Source: Ignavibacteria bacterium UBA6906 (GTDB lineage: Bacteria; Bacteroidota; Ignavibacteria; UBA10030; UBA6906). From it: a stretch of 5,412 bases of DNA. Numbering within the stretch: position 1 is the first letter of the stretch; every line of letters starts with the position of its first letter. The position numbers and the translations under genes were made by a program. The notes below the pieces were generated by a model. It was not told the origin of the DNA, ran no database searches, and was given only the letters and a program-made list of their open reading frames with translations. Where the stretch lies: assembly GCA_002451155.1 (NCBI GenBank), contig DKBG01000186.1, positions 1-5,412 of the forward strand. Direction: 5' to 3'. Shown one piece after another: positions 1-5,412 of the stretch.

Positions 1-648
1 GTCGCGCACGTTCAGGCCGTCGCCGTACACCGGCAGCGGCTTCCCGTCAATCCCGTTTGCGATCATAAGGGGAATGAGCTTCTCGGGAAACTGGTATGGC
101 CCGTAGTTATTCGAGCATCGGGTCACAACGACCGGGAGTCCGAACGTGTGCTGATATACCAGCGCGAGGAGATCGGAGCCCGCTTTGCTGGCCGAATACG
201 GGCTGTTCGGATTCAATGGAGTTGTCTCGGTGAATTTCCCCGTCGCGCCCAGTGACCCGTAGACCTCGTCTGTAGACACATGGACAAACTTCTGGACACC
301 ACGTTCGCGTGCAACATCGAGGAGCACCTGCGTTCCCAGAACATTCGTCTGGACGAAAACCCCTGCCCCCATTATGCTCCGGTCAACATGCGACTCCGCT
401 GCAAAATGCACCACGGCATCGATCGACTCGTTCGCAAAGACCCTCTCCACCTCCACCCGCACACAGATATCCCCTTTCACAAATCGGTAGCGTGAGTCAC
501 CTGCAAGGTCTGACAGGTTCTCGAGATTGCCGGCATACGTCAGCGAGTCAAAATTGATGACCCGGATTCCGGCGTGCGTCCGAAGCATGTGCTTTACGAA
601 GTTGCTTCCGATAAAACCGGCACCACCGGTAACACAAATGGTTTTCAT
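1..648 (-). CDS. rfbB: dTDP-glucose 4,6-dehydratase (RfbB/RmlB), N-terminal 216 residues, cut by window edge
   Basis: Converts dTDP-D-glucose to dTDP-4-keto-6-deoxy-D-glucose with tightly bound NAD+, the second step of dTDP-L-rhamnose synthesis, in the cytoplasm. The visible protein is an extended short-chain dehydrogenase/reductase. The Rossmann loop GGAGFIG is at residues 8-14, HFAAESHVDRS at 81-91, the catalytic S-T-D-E-V-Y-G at 125-131 (T126, D127, E128, the proton-shuttle triad of RmlB), YxxxK at Y151/K155, and SNNYGPYQFPEKLIP at 179-193. The Asp-Glu pair after the Thr, together with NNYGPYQFPEKL, separates RmlB from UDP-glucose 4-epimerase. The frame is open to base 1, where the protein ends in VYGDGLNVRD. 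The family is usually about 350 residues, so some 140 residues lie outside the window. The ATG at 648-646 overlaps the stop of the epimerase-like gene upstream (ATGA), which implies one transcript and translational coupling. The start has no strong ribosome binding site of its own. Confidence 0.96.
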   Translation of the reverse strand, partial: MKTICVTGGAGFIGSNFVKHMLRTHAGIRVINFDSLTYAGNLENLSDLAGDSRYRFVKGDICVRVEVERVFANESIDAVVHFAAESHVDRSIMGAGVFVQTNVLGTQVLLDVARERGVQKFVHVSTDEVYGSLGATGKFTETTPLNPNSPYSASKAGSDLLALVYQHTFGLPVVVTRCSNNYGPYQFPEKLIPLMIANGIDGKPLPVYGDGLNVRD

Positions 649-1127
649 GAAACGTCGTCTATGATGTACTTCGATTGAGGATCGAGCTCATGGCGGATCT
701 CATCAACCTTATCCTTCCGCCCTCGCCCCGCATAGAGCCGGTTGGGCATGTTGACCACCATTCCCATCACCGAGCCGATATTCTGGTAGGCATGAACCAC
801 GCCGGGCGGGATGATCAGAGTCTTCGGCTCCTCTTCGCCGGCCATTACAACCTGCCGGGTCGCAAAGGAGGGAGATTTCTCTCGACCATCCCAGAGGATA
901 ATCCGGAAGCGGGAAGGACCGAGAAAGGCAAAGAAATCAGCCTGCTCATAGTGTTCATGTGGGCCCCGGGCAATGCCCGGACCGGTCATTGATATGTATT
1001 CCATCACCGGGCGGTACCGGAGGTCGATCTCATCCTCCCGGAATACCTCAATAAGCCAGCCCCTCGGATCGCTGTACTTCTTCAGGTCTCGCACAACTAC
1101 ATCATGTATGAATCCGTCTTTGAACAA
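645..1127 (-). CDS. dTDP-4-dehydrorhamnose 3,5-epimerase family protein (RmlC/RfbC-like cupin, short form)
   Basis: A 160-residue cupin of the RmlC family. Classical RmlC epimerises C3 and C5 of dTDP-4-keto-6-deoxyglucose before reduction to dTDP-L-rhamnose, and the rfbB gene directly downstream supports such a substrate. Visible family marks are DPRGWLIEVFRED at 20-32, ARGPHEH at 53-59 (R54 and H57 align with the RmlC R-G-L-H, H57 being the likely base), WDGREKSPSF at 79-88 (like the DIRKESPTFG stretch of RmlC) and IPPGVVHAYQN at 106-116. It is shorter than the usual roughly 180 residues. The canonical QGKLVR lysine strand appears replaced by H59-x-x-Q62-x-D64, and the tail after D149-P150 is very short, so the exact reaction is uncertain. 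The start is TTG at 1127-1125: an in-frame stop lies three codons upstream, and GGAG sits nine bases before the TTG. It is probably the first gene of an operon with rfbB (4-base overlap ATGA). Confidence 0.85.
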   Translation of the reverse strand: MFKDGFIHDVVVRDLKKYSDPRGWLIEVFREDEIDLRYRPVMEYISMTGPGIARGPHEHYEQADFFAFLGPSRFRIILWDGREKSPSFATRQVVMAGEEEPKTLIIPPGVVHAYQNIGSVMGMVVNMPNRLYAGRGRKDKVDEIRHELDPQSKYIIDDVS

Positions 1128-1136
1128 TGGCCGTCA

Positions 1137-1140
1137 CTCC
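1137..1140 (-). promoter_or_regulatory. Ribosome binding site GGAG deciding the TTG start of the epimerase-like gene
   Basis: On the minus strand GGAG is followed by nine bases and then TTG (1127-1125). The reading frame is closed by TGA at 1136-1134, and no ATG lies near the conserved N-terminus, so this site fixes an unusual TTG initiation codon. It is the only clear Shine-Dalgarno-like site next to a start in the window. Its first G is also the last base of a 5-bp hairpin arm (1140-1156). Confidence 0.6.
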
Positions 1141-1182
1141 AACGATTCGCGCGTTGACCCTGCCCCGTTGCGATCCCATCGC
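1140..1182 (-). other. Two small hairpins in the predicted leader of the rfb pair
   Basis: Two perfect short inverted repeats lie in the predicted untranslated leader. The first, at 1170-1182, is GCGAT-GGG-ATCGC as read on the minus strand (5-bp arms, 3-base loop). The second has arms CAACG (1156-1152) and CGTTG (1144-1140) around a 7-base loop, and its 3' arm shares a base with the GGAG ribosome binding site. The arms are directly visible; a role in folding or translation control is inference. They are short enough to arise by chance in GC-rich sequence. Confidence 0.3.
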
Positions 1183-1255
1183 CAGATCACACAAAACCCA
1201 CTCTCGATTCCGCGAGGCGTTCCGCCGCCGTTTCGGGCCCAACACGACCGTGATA

Positions 1256-1284
1256 TGTATACAGTGCCCCTGCTATTCTGTCAC
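1256..1284 (-). promoter_or_regulatory. Candidate sigma70-type promoter for the epimerase-rfbB pair
   Basis: On the minus strand a -35-like GTGACA (1284-1279, five of six to TTGACA) is separated by exactly 17 bp from a -10-like TATACA (1261-1256, four of six to TATAAT). Transcription would begin near 1249 and give a leader of about 120 nt before the TTG start. The -10 lies inside the 8-bp palindrome TGTATACA (1256-1263). If the host is a true Bacteroidota with a divergent housekeeping sigma factor, this sigma70 reading would be less reliable. Confidence 0.4.
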
Positions 1285-1483
1285 AACAAAGGCGGTAAGG
1301 CACGAGGAGGGTTTCTGTTCGACCCGGTGGATTCTTCAGTAGCAAGTAGGGAGAGAGGGATTCCTTTAGAAATCAATGAAAATTACAAAAACCGGCCTGG
1401 AAAGTCAATGAATCCTAATGTCCAGAGGACTTCCCGGGTCGGCGGGCCAATCTCCCAAACCACAGAAGGGAGGAAAACGGTCT

Positions 1484-1503
1484 GAAATAGCTGGAAATAG
1501 CAG
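1484..1503. repeat. Imperfect 10-bp tandem repeat downstream of alr
   Basis: GAAATAGCTG (1484-1493) is followed directly by GAAATAGCAG (1494-1503), differing at one base. It lies 37 bases past the alr stop codon. Only two copies are present and no function is apparent. Confidence 0.45.
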
Positions 1504-1539
1504 AGATGTGGCCACTCGCGGATCGGGTCTCGGGATGCA

Positions 1540-2670
1540 TCAGCCGACATACTCGCGTGGGACTCTCCTTGTAACCAGGCAGGTAATTTCATACGGGATT
1601 GTCCCCGCAGCGGCAGCAATATCCCACGCCGTAATTGTCTCCCTTCCGTCGTTGCCGAACAGGATCACTGGAGTGCCTTCTTTGAACGACGAGTCTCCCA
1701 GGTCAACCATGATGTGGTCCATACAGACCGTGCCGACCAATGGGAATCTCCTCCCCTGGATGAGCACGGTGGCATTGTTCGTCAGGGATCTCGGATATCC
1801 GTCCGCATATCCGACAGGGATTGTCCCGATGATGGTACGGGAGTGCGTCGTGTACCGCCGCCCATAGGAAATTGAGCTCCCGGCTGGAACTGCTTTGACC
1901 ATCGCCAGGCGGGAAACCAGGCTCATGACCGGCTTCACCGGATGGGTTTCGCTCATCATGTGCCGGGGAGGATACCCGTACAGCATGATCCCAGGGCGCA
2001 CCATGTCAAGATGAGACTGCGGAAGCGTCATGATCGCACCGCTGTTTGCCATGTGGCGGATGGGGATCGTTACGTCTTTCCCGGCCAGCGCGTCAAGGAC
2101 TCTCCTGAACCTGTCCAGCTGCAGCTGTGCATACGTTTGGTCAGGATCCTCCGATGTGGCAAAATGACTGTAGATGCCGGTGGGCGAGAGTCCGGCCAAC
2201 CGGTGAACTCCCAGAATTTCCTCCGCGGCACGCTCATGAGGAAGCCCCAGGCGCCCCATCCCCGTATCCACCTTGAAATGGACCTTTGCAGTACCCCCAA
2301 GTTCGCGGGCCGCCTGGTCGATCGACGCAGCGTCATTTGCGGAAACGATAGTGAGATCAAGTTCTTGTTCAATCGCCACGGACAGATGCGAAGCTGGCGG
2401 AGCCTCGAAGACCAGTATCGGAGCTCTGAATCCGGCGGTTCGGAGTTCGACCCCCTCATGAACTCTCGCCACTCCGAGGTATTCCGCACCCCCGGCGAGT
2501 GCCTCGCGGGCCATTCGCACTGCACCATGGCCGTACGCGTCCGCCTTGACGACCGCGAGAATTCTTACCTCGGAGCCGACATAAGACCGGACAGCAGCGA
2601 TGTTCTGGCGAAAGGCGGTGAGGTTAATGAGGGCCTTCGTGGAGGGCTCGGGGAAAATCGTCGTACACAT
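1540..2670 (-). CDS. alr: Alanine racemase (Alr), PLP-dependent, fold type III
   Basis: Interconverts L- and D-alanine in the cytoplasm, supplying D-Ala for peptidoglycan. Numbered from the ATG at 2670 (376 residues), the PLP-binding motif VVKADAYGHG has its Schiff-base lysine at K42. HFKVDTGMGRLG is at 131-142, where K133 matches the lysine that is carbamylated in studied homologues. MVRPGIMLYG is at 223-232, with R225 facing the PLP ring nitrogen. The second catalytic base is Y269 in ISYGRRYT, GYADGYPR is at 287-294 and CMDHIMVDLG at 316-325. All the residues expected of an active enzyme are present. The frame is also open to a TTG at 2700 (10 more residues) just after an in-frame stop. ATG is preferred because it places the lysine near position 40, as in characterised Alr; neither start has a Shine-Dalgarno site. 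It is divergent from the peptidase gene and 412 bp upstream of the sugar genes on the same strand. Confidence 0.95.
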   Translation of the reverse strand: MCTTIFPEPSTKALINLTAFRQNIAAVRSYVGSEVRILAVVKADAYGHGAVRMAREALAGGAEYLGVARVHEGVELRTAGFRAPILVFEAPPASHLSVAIEQELDLTIVSANDAASIDQAARELGGTAKVHFKVDTGMGRLGLPHERAAEEILGVHRLAGLSPTGIYSHFATSEDPDQTYAQLQLDRFRRVLDALAGKDVTIPIRHMANSGAIMTLPQSHLDMVRPGIMLYGYPPRHMMSETHPVKPVMSLVSRLAMVKAVPAGSSISYGRRYTTHSRTIIGTIPVGYADGYPRSLTNNATVLIQGRRFPLVGTVCMDHIMVDLGDSSFKEGTPVILFGNDGRETITAWDIAAAAGTIPYEITCLVTRRVPREYVG

Positions 2671-2725
2671 GCGGGAATATCGCAAGGGAGCAGATAACAA
2701 TCAAGGAAGTCACAGACCGCGTCCG

Positions 2726-2754
2726 TTGATTTTCGTCACCTCTTTCGGTATTTT
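2726..2754 (+). promoter_or_regulatory. Candidate sigma70-type promoter for the S9 peptidase gene
   Basis: TTGATT (2726-2731, four of six) and TATTTT (2749-2754, four of six) are separated by exactly 17 bp. Transcription would start near 2761, leaving a leader of about 38 nt before the ATG at 2799. No ribosome binding site stands out in that leader. The promoter lies in the alr-peptidase divergent region, which must also carry the alr promoter; I found no equally good match for that on the minus strand. Confidence 0.33.
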
Positions 2755-2776
2755 TCGAAGCAACCTAGAAATTCTA
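2731..2776. promoter_or_regulatory. Operator-like repeats in the alr/peptidase divergent region
   Basis: Three TTTCG copies (2731-2735, 2743-2747, 2753-2757) are spaced 12 and 10 bases apart, about one helical turn, across the candidate promoter spacer and -10. They are followed by the perfect palindrome TAGAA-A-TTCTA (2766-2776), just past the predicted transcription start. This arrangement would suit a regulator acting on one or both divergent genes. The repeats are seen; binding is inference. Confidence 0.25.
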
Positions 2777-2798
2777 CTCACGTGCGTGCGGATATCCC

Positions 2799-4823
2799 AT
2801 GAAACGCCTTACACTGCTTTCGCTCATCGTGTGCTTTGCCCTCCCGGTTCTCACGCAGGGGAAAAAACCGTTTGCCATCGAGGACCTGTATCGTCTCAAA
2901 ACGGTTCAGGATCCGCAATTCTCTCCCGACGGAGGCACAATCGCCTTTACCGTCACAGAATCGAACCTCAATGACGGTACGACGAATTCCGATATTTATA
3001 CTATCAGGACGGACGGGTCTGGTCTCCGCAGGATGACCAATTTCGCGGGATCGGATACCCATCCACGATGGTCACCGGATGGCACAGAAATTCTGTTTGT
3101 GTCCACTCGGAGCAAGAGCGCGCAAGCTTGGATGATACCGGTGACTGGCGGCGAGCCACGACAGGTTACTGACCTCCCGTACGGGGTCGGCAATCCGGTA
3201 TGGACTCCAAACGGAAAATCGATCCTCTTCACCACCGATCTCTTCCCTGAGACCGGAGCAGACGGAGAAATCAACAAAAGAATAGAAACGCGCATGCAGG
3301 AAGGCCCCTTGCAGGCGTACATGGCAGATAGCCTGCTCTATCGTCACTGGACCAGCTGGAAGAACGGAGCGTCTTCACATATTCTGGTCTATACCCTCGA
3401 CACGAAGACTGTCCGCGACCTTACCCCCGGCCCGTATGACTCGCCGATGTTCAGCCTCGGCGGCATCGGATTCACCTCATCACCCGACGGACAAGAGGTC
3501 TGCTTCGTCTCCAACCGAAATGCCGACCTGGCCCTCAGCACGAATGCTGATCTCTGGACCGTACCGCTTTCGGGCGGCAGGGCAAAGAACATTACCGCCG
3601 CGAACATGGCCTATGACGGAGATCCAGGCTACTCACCGGACGGAAGATATCTCGGGTACCGGATGCAGACCGTTCCGGGCTTTGAGTCCGATAAATTCCG
3701 GATCGCGCTCCTTGACCGGACCACCGGCAAACGTGAGATCCTCACCGAGGAGTTGGACAACTGGGCGGAGGATTTCGCCTGGAGCCCCGACTCGAAAAGC
3801 ATCTACTTTATGGTTCAGTCAAAGGGGCATGTCCCCCTGTACAAAGTTGACGTCGGATCAAAAAAAATCTCGATGGTGCTCGACGCAAAGACAATCGACG
3901 CGTTCTCCGTTTCCCCGGATGGAAAAGGACTGGTATTTGCCCGTCGAGCGGTGGGAGAACCGCTGGAGCTCTGGATCGCAGGGACTGACGGGAAGAACCT
4001 CCGGCGGCTCACATATATGAACAAGGGGATCGAGGAAACAGTAGATATTCGGCCCGCAGAGGAAATCTGGATCTCTTCTCCGACGGGAAAGAAGATCCAT
4101 ACATTCCTTGTGACACCTCACAACTTCGACCCTGCCCGGAAATACCCACTCATTTTGAATGTCCACGGCGGGCCACAGACCCAGTGGGCTGACGCCTTCC
4201 GCGGCGACTGGCAGGTCTATCCGGGATCCGGCTATATCGTCGCGTTTCCGAACCCGCACGGCTCGACCGGCTACGGACAGAAATTCACCGAGGCGATTTC
4301 AAAGGACTGGGCCGGCCTGGTGTATCAGGACATTATGGCCGTGACCGATTCGCTCGCCCGCCTTCCGTTTGTGGACAGCAGCCGGATGGGAGCGATGGGG
4401 TGGTCCTACGGCGGGTACATGATGATGTGGTTTGAAGGCCATACCACCAGATTTCAGGCGATCGCATCGATGATGGGGGTGTACAATCTCAAAGCCATGC
4501 ACGGGGCGACTGAAGAACTCTGGTTCCCGGAATGGGAGTTCAAGGGCACACCCTGGAAAAATCCCAAACTGTACGAAAAATGGTCACCGAGCAGCCTCGC
4601 TGGAAAGTTTAAAACTCCGACATACGTCTCCCATGGGCAGCTCGATTTCCGTGTCCCTGTTGAGCAGGGCATGCAGCTCTTCACCGCTCTGCAGCGGCAG
4701 GGAGTGGAAAGCAAGTTCATGTATTTCCCCGATGAAGGGCACCTCGTCCTGAAGCCCCGTAATTCCCGGCTCTGGTACGGCGAATTTCAGCGATGGTTTG
4801 AAAAGCATCTCAAGAACAGGTAA
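2799..4823 (+). CDS. Exported S9-family serine peptidase, dipeptidyl-peptidase 5-like (S9C)
   Basis: A prolyl-oligopeptidase-fold enzyme, probably releasing dipeptides from peptides outside the cytoplasm. It has 674 residues, about the length of Porphyromonas gingivalis DPP5. Residues 1-21 form a Sec signal peptide (KR, a hydrophobic run, possible cleavage after TQG). Seven PD40 propeller motifs of the type xxxFSPDGxxIAF follow at about 38-50, 88-100, 132-144, 223-236, 275-287, 325-337 and 368-380, matching a seven-bladed propeller. The alpha/beta-hydrolase domain (about 425-670) has NVHGGPQ at 454-460, NPHGSTGYGQ at 485-494, nucleophile S536 in GWSYGGY, D616 in HGQLDFRVP and H648 in FPDEGH, so the triad is intact. 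GTPWKNPKLYEKWSP (583-597) and the LKP-NS stretch after the histidine resemble DPP5 more than DPP4 or oligopeptidase B. There is no C-terminal sorting domain, so a periplasmic location is likely. Substrate preference cannot be read from the sequence. The gene is divergent from alr. Confidence 0.93.
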   Translation: MKRLTLLSLIVCFALPVLTQGKKPFAIEDLYRLKTVQDPQFSPDGGTIAFTVTESNLNDGTTNSDIYTIRTDGSGLRRMTNFAGSDTHPRWSPDGTEILFVSTRSKSAQAWMIPVTGGEPRQVTDLPYGVGNPVWTPNGKSILFTTDLFPETGADGEINKRIETRMQEGPLQAYMADSLLYRHWTSWKNGASSHILVYTLDTKTVRDLTPGPYDSPMFSLGGIGFTSSPDGQEVCFVSNRNADLALSTNADLWTVPLSGGRAKNITAANMAYDGDPGYSPDGRYLGYRMQTVPGFESDKFRIALLDRTTGKREILTEELDNWAEDFAWSPDSKSIYFMVQSKGHVPLYKVDVGSKKISMVLDAKTIDAFSVSPDGKGLVFARRAVGEPLELWIAGTDGKNLRRLTYMNKGIEETVDIRPAEEIWISSPTGKKIHTFLVTPHNFDPARKYPLILNVHGGPQTQWADAFRGDWQVYPGSGYIVAFPNPHGSTGYGQKFTEAISKDWAGLVYQDIMAVTDSLARLPFVDSSRMGAMGWSYGGYMMMWFEGHTTRFQAIASMMGVYNLKAMHGATEELWFPEWEFKGTPWKNPKLYEKWSPSSLAGKFKTPTYVSHGQLDFRVPVEQGMQLFTALQRQGVESKFMYFPDEGHLVLKPRNSRLWYGEFQRWFEKHLKNR

Positions 4824-4836
4824 ACCGATGAGAAAC

Positions 4837-4868
4837 ATGCGAGGAGCGGTCTCAGTGACATCTCGCAT
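4837..4868 (+). terminator. Imperfect hairpin after the peptidase gene, possible weak terminator
   Basis: ATGCGAG (4837-4843) and CTCGCAT (4862-4868) are perfect inverted arms around 18 bases, which contain a smaller GAG-CGGT-CTC hairpin (4844-4853). Only three T residues (4868-4870) are found at the 3' end, so it is a poor rho-independent terminator. It may instead be a processing or attenuating structure between the peptidase and ABC-F genes, or chance. Confidence 0.25.
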
Positions 4869-4885
4869 TTCCTGATATTCACCGC

Positions 4886-5412
4886 GTGATCTCGTTAAAC
4901 TCCATATCGAAACACTATGGCGGAGACTGGCTGTTTCACAAGGCCTCTCTGCGAATCGGCGACCGTGAGCGGATTGCCATAGTCGGGCCAAACGGTGCCG
5001 GAAAATCCACCGTGATGAAGATCATCATGGGTCTGGTTGAACCGGACGAGGGAGATATCGCGCAGTCCCGCACCAACACTGTCGGGTATCTCCCTCAGGA
5101 CGGAGTGCAGCACGGCGGTAAAACCCTGTACGACGAAGCTTCCTCGGCGTTTGAGGATATCCTCGCTCTTCATGACCAGGCCGAACAGCTGAGCACGGAA
5201 ATTTCACGACTGTCCGCCGAAGTTCTTCCCGATGACAGGCAGCTCCTGGCGAGGATCGATGAGCTGGGCGAAGTGCAGCATTTGCTTGAGCATCGCGAGG
5301 GTTACAATATTCAGACACGTGTGGCGCAGGTGCTTGCCGGACTGGGTTTCCAGGAGCGCGATTTCCAACGGCAGACCGATGAATTCAGCGGTGGCTGGCA
5401 GATGCGCATCGC
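4886..5412 (+). CDS. ABC-F family ATP-binding cassette protein (ribosome-associated type), N-terminal 175 residues, cut by window edge
   Basis: ABC-F proteins are soluble ATPases with two nucleotide-binding domains and no membrane part. Characterised members (EttA, Uup, YheS, antibiotic-resistance factors) act on the ribosome. The start is GTG at 4886, giving MISLNSISKHYGGDWLF, the usual ABC-F opening; an in-frame TGA at 4856-4858 and the lack of an ATG support it. Walker A GPNGAGKST is at 34-42, the Q-loop YLPQD at 68-72 (Q71), a helical, charged insertion at about 83-145 (first arm region), and the signature SGGWQ at 168-172 followed by MRI, typical of ABC-F. The window ends just before Walker B, so the linker and second domain that would assign the subfamily are missing. 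The gene lies 62 bp downstream of the peptidase on the same strand, so co-transcription is possible. No ribosome binding site is visible. Confidence 0.93.
   Translation, partial: MISLNSISKHYGGDWLFHKASLRIGDRERIAIVGPNGAGKSTVMKIIMGLVEPDEGDIAQSRTNTVGYLPQDGVQHGGKTLYDEASSAFEDILALHDQAEQLSTEISRLSAEVLPDDRQLLARIDELGEVQHLLEHREGYNIQTRVAQVLAGLGFQERDFQRQTDEFSGGWQMRI

Larger units (their letters stand above)
1128..1539. other. Intergenic region between alr and the epimerase-rfbB pair, no convincing gene
   Basis: These 412 bases separate two genes on the same (minus) strand. I see no open frame resembling a known protein and no tRNA-like or ribosomal sequence. The left third holds the candidate promoter, leader hairpins and ribosome binding site of the sugar genes. 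The centre (about 1340-1390) is purine- and AT-rich. A second, poorer promoter-like pair is present at 1408-1382. Near alr there is an imperfect 10-bp tandem repeat (1484-1503) and an 8-bp palindrome GTGGCCAC (1508-1515). No clear rho-independent terminator follows alr: short arms such as CTCCC/GGGAG lack a T-run. Read-through from alr into the rfb pair therefore cannot be excluded. Confidence 0.7.

Noticed and set aside
1291..1299. GGCGGTAAG, resembling the ops core GGCGGTAG found upstream of polysaccharide operons
   Set aside because: It is on the plus strand, pointing away from the sugar genes, differs from the conserved core, and no JUMPstart context surrounds it.
1187..1345. 52-residue minus-strand open frame with a TTG start in the alr-rfb gap
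   Set aside because: No ATG, no ribosome binding site close to the TTG, Arg-rich unrecognised product, and it crosses the best promoter candidate.
1382..1408. Second promoter-like pair on the minus strand, TTGACT and TGTAAT
   Set aside because: Both boxes match well, but the spacer is only 15 bp, and the 17-bp alternative box is poor (TAATTT). Kept only as a weak alternative.
973..1485. 170-codon plus-strand open frame spanning the rfb promoter region and antisense to the epimerase
   Set aside because: Low-complexity, Arg/Ser/Pro-rich translation without a motif, overlapping the conserved epimerase N-terminus on the other strand.
1942..2697. 251-codon open frame on the plus strand, antisense to alr
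   Set aside because: It lies wholly opposite a clearly real, fully conserved alanine racemase, and its translation shows no recognisable domain. It is most simply a mirror frame of GC-rich codons.
2799..2834. Possible lipoprotein signal around Cys12 of the S9 peptidase
   Set aside because: The residues before the cysteine (L-I-V-C) do not fit a lipobox and the preceding hydrophobic run is too short; an ordinary Sec signal peptide ending near residue 21 fits better.
3436..4020. 194-codon plus-strand frame inside the peptidase gene
   Set aside because: Out-of-frame Ser/Arg/Pro-rich translation within the propeller region; the peptidase frame carries the conserved motifs.
1..5412. CRISPR arrays, tRNA or rRNA genes, insertion sequences, phage or defence genes
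   Set aside because: No regularly spaced repeats, RNA-gene signatures, transposase or integrase motifs, or terminal inverted repeats were seen on either strand; all five genes fit core metabolism or envelope functions.

Overview
The window is a bacterial chromosomal segment of moderate GC content with five protein-coding genes on two diverging strands. Two genes are cut by the window edges. No gene fixes the taxonomy. The exported DPP5-like S9 peptidase, the short RmlC-like epimerase with an H-E-H-x-x-Q-x-D core, and the weak or absent Shine-Dalgarno sites at most starts would fit a member of the Bacteroidota/Ignavibacteriota/Chlorobiota group. This is an inference from family impressions, not a demonstrated placement.

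Left part (1-1127, minus strand): a nucleotide-sugar pair, read right to left. It consists of an RmlC-family dTDP-sugar 3,5-epimerase-like gene (TTG start, good GGAG ribosome binding site) followed by rfbB, dTDP-glucose 4,6-dehydratase. The two overlap by ATGA. rfbB runs off the left edge with 216 codons present. Together they point to synthesis of dTDP-L-rhamnose or a related dTDP-deoxysugar for surface polysaccharide; other genes of the pathway would be expected beyond the left edge.

Middle (1128-1539): a gap of about 410 bases without a convincing gene. On the minus strand it holds a good sigma70-like promoter candidate (GTGACA, 17 bp, TATACA) for the sugar pair, with a leader of roughly 120 nt that contains two small perfect hairpins. 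Next comes alr, alanine racemase (minus strand, complete), which supplies D-alanine for peptidoglycan.

Right part (plus strand): a divergent intergenic region of 128 bp separates alr from a complete gene for an exported S9-family serine peptidase of the DPP5 type. The peptidase has a signal peptide, seven PD40 propeller motifs and the Ser-Asp-His triad. The intergenic region carries a plausible promoter, three TTTCG repeats about one helical turn apart and a palindrome. After 62 bp, which include an imperfect hairpin, an ABC-F family ATPase begins (GTG start) and runs off the right edge.

Overall the window looks like ordinary housekeeping and cell-envelope genes. I found no CRISPR array, tRNA, rRNA, transposon, toxin-antitoxin pair or defence system, and nothing I would call a new system. 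The most useful second looks are the catalytic residues of the short RmlC-like protein and the regulatory DNA between alr and the peptidase.
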